A stretch of 9,061 nt of DNA, taken from the NCBI GenBank assembly GCA_030149595.1, contig JASFBI010000040.1:1-9061 (forward strand). Direction: 5' to 3'. Positions 7,145-9,061 of the stretch are shown one piece after another. This DNA is from Desulfobacterales bacterium. Lineage in GTDB: Bacteria; Desulfobacterota; Desulfobacteria; Desulfobacterales; DAOWNP01. Numbering within the stretch: the first letter of the stretch is position 1; every line of letters starts with the position of its first letter. The position numbers and the translations under genes are program-made. Below the pieces are notes generated by a model that was not told where the DNA came from, did not search any database, and saw only the letters and a list, made by a program, of their open reading frames with translations.

Positions 7145-7203
7145 CCACAACAAAAATAGAAACTCTCATGATTACGGCATGTTGGACAGAGTTTCATATA
7201 AAA
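7145..7203 (+). repeat. repeat copy D (59 bp) abutting the CoA-transferase ribosome binding site
   Basis: CCACAAC to TATAAAA matches copy A at 57 of 59 positions; the two changes turn GTT into GCA. Arms GAAACTCT (7159-7166) and AGAGTTTC (7188-7195) are perfect. The frame from ATG 7168 gives MITACWTEFHIK and stops at TAA 7204-7206, three bases before the AAAGGAG box of the next gene. A TATAAA box (7197-7202) lies 20 nt before that gene's ATG. Scattered matches upstream (ATAAC, CATG, ATCTG at 7102-7124) suggest the left part of the element survives, interrupted by about 20 bp. Confidence 0.9.
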
Positions 7204-7208
7204 TAAAC

Positions 7209-7215
7209 AAAGGAG
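7209..7215 (+). promoter_or_regulatory. ribosome binding site of the CoA-transferase gene
   Basis: AAAGGAG, 7 nt before the ATG at 7223: near-ideal sequence and spacing. It fixes the start and lies 5 nt beyond the end of repeat copy D. Confidence 0.85.
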
Positions 7216-7222
7216 TTAAACT

Positions 7223-8500
7223 ATGCCCATAACAAAAGGCCCCTTACACGGGATCAGAGTTCTTGATTTAACCCAGGCCCATGCAGGTCCATTTGGGACC
7301 ATGCTTCTCGGAGACCTGGGTGCTGAAGTCATTAAGATAGAGCCTCCCAAAGGTGAGATGATGAGAGGTGGTGAAGCAAAAATTTCAGTTTCACAATCAT
7401 ATTTAATTGGTCTTAACAGAAATAAAAAAGGACTGGTTCTGGATTTAAAATCTGAAACAGGGAAACAGGCTTTTTATGATCTGGTAAAAAAATCAGATAT
7501 TGTTTACTCAAATTACAGGGCTGGTGTTCCCGAGAGAATGGGAAATGACTTTGATACATTAAAAAAATATAACCCCGGGATAATTAGATGCAATATATCC
7601 GGCTATGGAAACACAGGCCCGTATATAGGATTCCCGTCATTTGATATTATTGCCTGCGGACACAGCGGAATACTAAGCATATCAGGAGAGCCGGGCCATG
7701 CCCCTCTTATTCCAGGCGGAATTGCTCTGGCTGATATGGTGGGTGGAATTTTCGCCACGATGTCTGTTCTCGCTGCATTAATTGAGAGAAATAAAACAGG
7801 AAAAGGAATGCCTCTTGAAGTTAACCTTTTAGACGGCCTTCTTGTTATGCAGCAGGTAATGCTTCAGCAGTATCTCCTTACAGGCAATGAGCCTGGGCTT
7901 CAGGGAAGACGTCATCCAATAGGTGCCGGATACGGGATATACGACACAATAGACGGATACTTAACCATAGCTTCTCTTGATCAGGAAAAAGTAATGTCTT
8001 TAATTGGTTTAGGGGAAAAACTGTCCGACCCTCTTTACAAAACACCTACAGATAGAATAATAAACAAAGACTCCCTGGACAGGCTTTTTGAGGATACATT
8101 AAAAAAGAGAACCACAGATGAATGGGTGAAACTTCTTCGTGATGAAAATGATATTGCCTGCGGACCTATTTTAAACTTTGAACAGATATTAGAAGATCCC
8201 CAGGTTGCTGAAAATAAAATTTTTGTTGAAATGGATTTAAAAGGAGAAAAATACAAAACTGTAGGATCTCTCTTCAGATTATCAAATGAAGATGGCGATC
8301 TTATTACCGGAACACCTGATGCTCCAGCAGACCTTGGAGAACATACCGATCTTATATTAAAAACACTGCTTAATTACAATGATGAAGAAATCAGTGAGGT
8401 TCATAAAGCCAATGAAGGTCATGTCTCAGTCGATAGAGCAGCTTCAAAAGTTACAATGGTCTATGAGCATGCAGCAATTCCCGATGCAAGGCATTCTTAA
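7223..8500 (+). CDS. CaiB/BaiF (class III) CoA-transferase family protein
   Basis: A 425-aa cytoplasmic enzyme, usual length for the family (about 380-430 aa), predicted to move CoA between carboxylic acids by a ping-pong mechanism. These proteins fold as interlocked homodimers. The N-terminal signature is clear: GIRVLDLTQAHAGPFGTMLLGDLGAEVIKIEPP (10-42), then NRNKKGLVLDLKSETG (65-80), SDIVYSNYRAGVPERMG (91-107) and ISGYGNTGPY (125-134). The aspartate in GGIALADMVGG (D171) is at the position expected for the catalytic Asp (D169 in formyl-CoA transferase). The C-terminal part has LGEHTDLILKTLLNYNDEEI, normal for the family near its end, but about 20 residues follow that look atypical (DRAASKVTMVYEHAAIPDARHS). 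No dehydrogenase, ligase or racemase partner is in the window, so the substrate cannot be named; alpha-methylacyl-CoA racemase activity is an alternative within the same superfamily. Confidence 0.92.
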   Translation: MPITKGPLHGIRVLDLTQAHAGPFGTMLLGDLGAEVIKIEPPKGEMMRGGEAKISVSQSYLIGLNRNKKGLVLDLKSETGKQAFYDLVKKSDIVYSNYRAGVPERMGNDFDTLKKYNPGIIRCNISGYGNTGPYIGFPSFDIIACGHSGILSISGEPGHAPLIPGGIALADMVGGIFATMSVLAALIERNKTGKGMPLEVNLLDGLLVMQQVMLQQYLLTGNEPGLQGRRHPIGAGYGIYDTIDGYLTIASLDQEKVMSLIGLGEKLSDPLYKTPTDRIINKDSLDRLFEDTLKKRTTDEWVKLLRDENDIACGPILNFEQILEDPQVAENKIFVEMDLKGEKYKTVGSLFRLSNEDGDLITGTPDAPADLGEHTDLILKTLLNYNDEEISEVHKANEGHVSVDRAASKVTMVYEHAAIPDARHS

Positions 8501-8597
8501 GCGGATATTCTCATTAGCATATAAATTTCCAGTTAGCTTATGTGAAAAGATACTCCAAAAAGCAAAATATACCATAAATGCCGTGGTAAAATCCGCT
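8500..8597 (+). other. possible multi-hairpin structure after the CoA-transferase stop
   Basis: AGCGGAT (8500-8506) and ATCCGCT (8591-8597) are perfect 7-bp arms enclosing two smaller potential stems: CATATAA/TTATGTG (8518-8524 with 8538-8544, one G-U pair) and TACCAT/GTGGTA (8570-8575 with 8583-8588, one G-U pair). ATTAGC (8513-8518) could compete by pairing with GCTAAT (8607-8612). There is no T-run after it, so it is not an intrinsic terminator, and it lacks the T-arm and CCA features of a tRNA. It could be chance or the border of the neighbouring insertion element. Confidence 0.25.
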
Positions 8598-8744
8598 GTG
8601 TGCCTCGCTAATATTTAAATCGCCGATTTAAGGACATAGCTATCCATCAGACCTCACGTCGAGATTTTTTTGCTGCAGCGATTTATCGGTCTACTGGGTC
8701 TAACCGGAGATAACGCTTTATGGCCGCTAACTGCAACAGATACA
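8501..8744. other. 244-bp non-coding stretch between CoA-transferase and transposase fragment
   Basis: The genes on either side converge here. The stretch holds the possible folded region, the 17-nt palindrome, a T7 run (8665-8671) with no convincing stem before it, and the octamer palindrome GCTGCAGC (8672-8679). A 79-codon plus-strand frame (8379-8618) mostly overlaps the CoA-transferase gene and shows no family features. No clear bidirectional terminator or IS terminal repeat could be assigned. Confidence 0.5.
8615..8631. other. perfect 17-nt palindrome TTAAATCG-c-CGATTTAA
   Basis: Arms 8615-8622 and 8624-8631 around one base. The motif recurs as GCGATTTA at 8678-8685. It lies about 115 bp beyond the transposase stop, where an insertion-element end or a protein-binding site would be plausible. 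No T-run follows, so it is not a terminator. Confidence 0.4.
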
Positions 8745-9061
8745 TTATGAAGTATCATACGTATCAATTAATTGTTTCAGGGGCTGAGCCTTGAAGCCAT
8801 AGAGCAGAGCCCTATATAGCATTTCCATTGATTCAATCAGGAAGCATTTAAAACAAGATCTTATACTTTCCCACAAGGATATTTTGCTTCCGATCTTTTT
8901 CCATACAGACTGGAATAAAGCGCAGCACAGTTGCTGAGTTTGATCGACAAGAAAAGCCAACATCATGAGCATGGTAAAAACTGCGGCGAGATGTTTTTCT
9001 CCAAGCCCGTAATTGTGTCCGAGATTGTAGCCCTGATTTTTAAGCGTGTTGAAAGTCTCAT
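8745..9061 (-). CDS. C-terminal part of a DDE transposase, 5' end outside window
   Basis: The minus-strand frame enters from the right edge (first full codon at 9059) and stops at TAA 8745-8747, giving 104 residues. It starts ETFNTLKNQGY, then GYNLGHNYGLGEKHLAAV, a hydrophobic MLMMLAFLVDQTQQLCC segment and LWESIRSCFKCFLIESMEMLYRALLYGFK. This matches, from memory, the tail of DDE transposases in which a conserved E-x-x-N-x-x-K helix is followed by GYxLEHNYGHGxxHL and an LMMLAFLVDQ helix; the leading E may be the third catalytic acid. Two or three positions of the EHNYGHG motif read otherwise (GHNYGLGE), hinting at an inactive copy. The IS family is uncertain (IS4-like or ISNCY). The rest of the element lies to the right, so whether it is intact is unknown. 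Confidence 0.7.
   Translation of the reverse strand, partial: ETFNTLKNQGYNLGHNYGLGEKHLAAVFTMLMMLAFLVDQTQQLCCALFQSVWKKIGSKISLWESIRSCFKCFLIESMEMLYRALLYGFKAQPLKQLIDTYDTS

Larger units (their letters stand above)
6494..7222. other. 729-bp divergent intergenic region, summary
   Basis: Lies between the debranching gene (minus) and the CoA-transferase gene (plus). From left to right it holds repeat B, the 6644-6683 inverted repeat, the duplicated TTGACA boxes with a plus-strand promoter, the nested hairpin, repeat C, a weak TATAAT site and repeat D. No long open frame, tRNA or CRISPR-like array is seen. On the minus strand no convincing promoter for the debranching gene stands out: TTGACA at 6877-6872 has only TATCAC at a 15-bp spacing. 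The 6760-6900 stretch is almost pure A+T. Confidence 0.7.

Noticed and set aside
2127..7203. CRISPR array
   Set aside because: The copies are few, differ in orientation and length, lie inside or next to genes, and are not separated by uniform spacers.
8035..8256. 73-codon minus-strand frame inside the CoA-transferase gene
   Set aside because: Antisense shadow of a clearly conserved gene with no independent support.
8500..8597. tRNA-like layout with 7-bp terminal arms
   Set aside because: It lacks a GTTCRA-type T-loop, a recognisable anticodon arm and a standard D-arm, and is longer than a normal tRNA.
8651..8671. intrinsic terminator with the T7 run
   Set aside because: Only a three-base stem (CTC/GAG) precedes the T-run, too weak to call.

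Overview
The window reads as an AT-rich bacterial chromosome segment with an alpha-glucan (glycogen) breakdown pair on the minus strand, a class III CoA-transferase gene on the plus strand, and the tail of a degraded-looking transposase at the right edge. No feature fixes the taxon. The DUF3417-type glucan phosphorylase, the eukaryote-type two-headed debranching enzyme, the CaiB/BaiF CoA-transferase and the low GC would fit an anaerobic deltaproteobacterium (Desulfobacterota), but that is inference.

Left part (1-6493, minus strand): an unbroken gene for an hGDE-type glycogen debranching enzyme (1440 aa; 4-alpha-glucanotransferase plus amylo-1,6-glucosidase) is followed 118 bp downstream by glgP, an alpha-glucan phosphorylase whose last ~150-200 residues lie beyond the left edge. 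Together they would convert glycogen to glucose-1-phosphate plus free glucose: the phosphorylase shortens outer chains and the debranching enzyme removes the branch stubs.

Middle (6494-7222): a 729-bp, very AT-rich divergent intergenic region. It holds three of the four copies of a repeat of up to 76 bp, a strong-looking sigma70 promoter made from one of two duplicated TTGACA boxes, and two hairpins. The fourth repeat copy lies between the debranching gene and glgP and supplies the last codons and stop of the debranching gene.

Right part (7223-9061): a complete CaiB/BaiF-family CoA-transferase gene with a strong ribosome binding site, a ~240-bp non-coding stretch with palindromes, and the C-terminal part of a DDE-type transposase on the minus strand running off the right edge.

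The most unusual signal is the repeat family. Each copy has 7-8 bp hairpin arms and carries one open frame encoding a shared peptide core (TL[M/V]IT[V/A]CWTEFHIK). Five of the eight differences between the two full copies are third-position silent changes or a start-type ATG/GTG swap. Two copies sit, in the same sense as the gene, immediately before the ribosome binding sites of the debranching and CoA-transferase genes.
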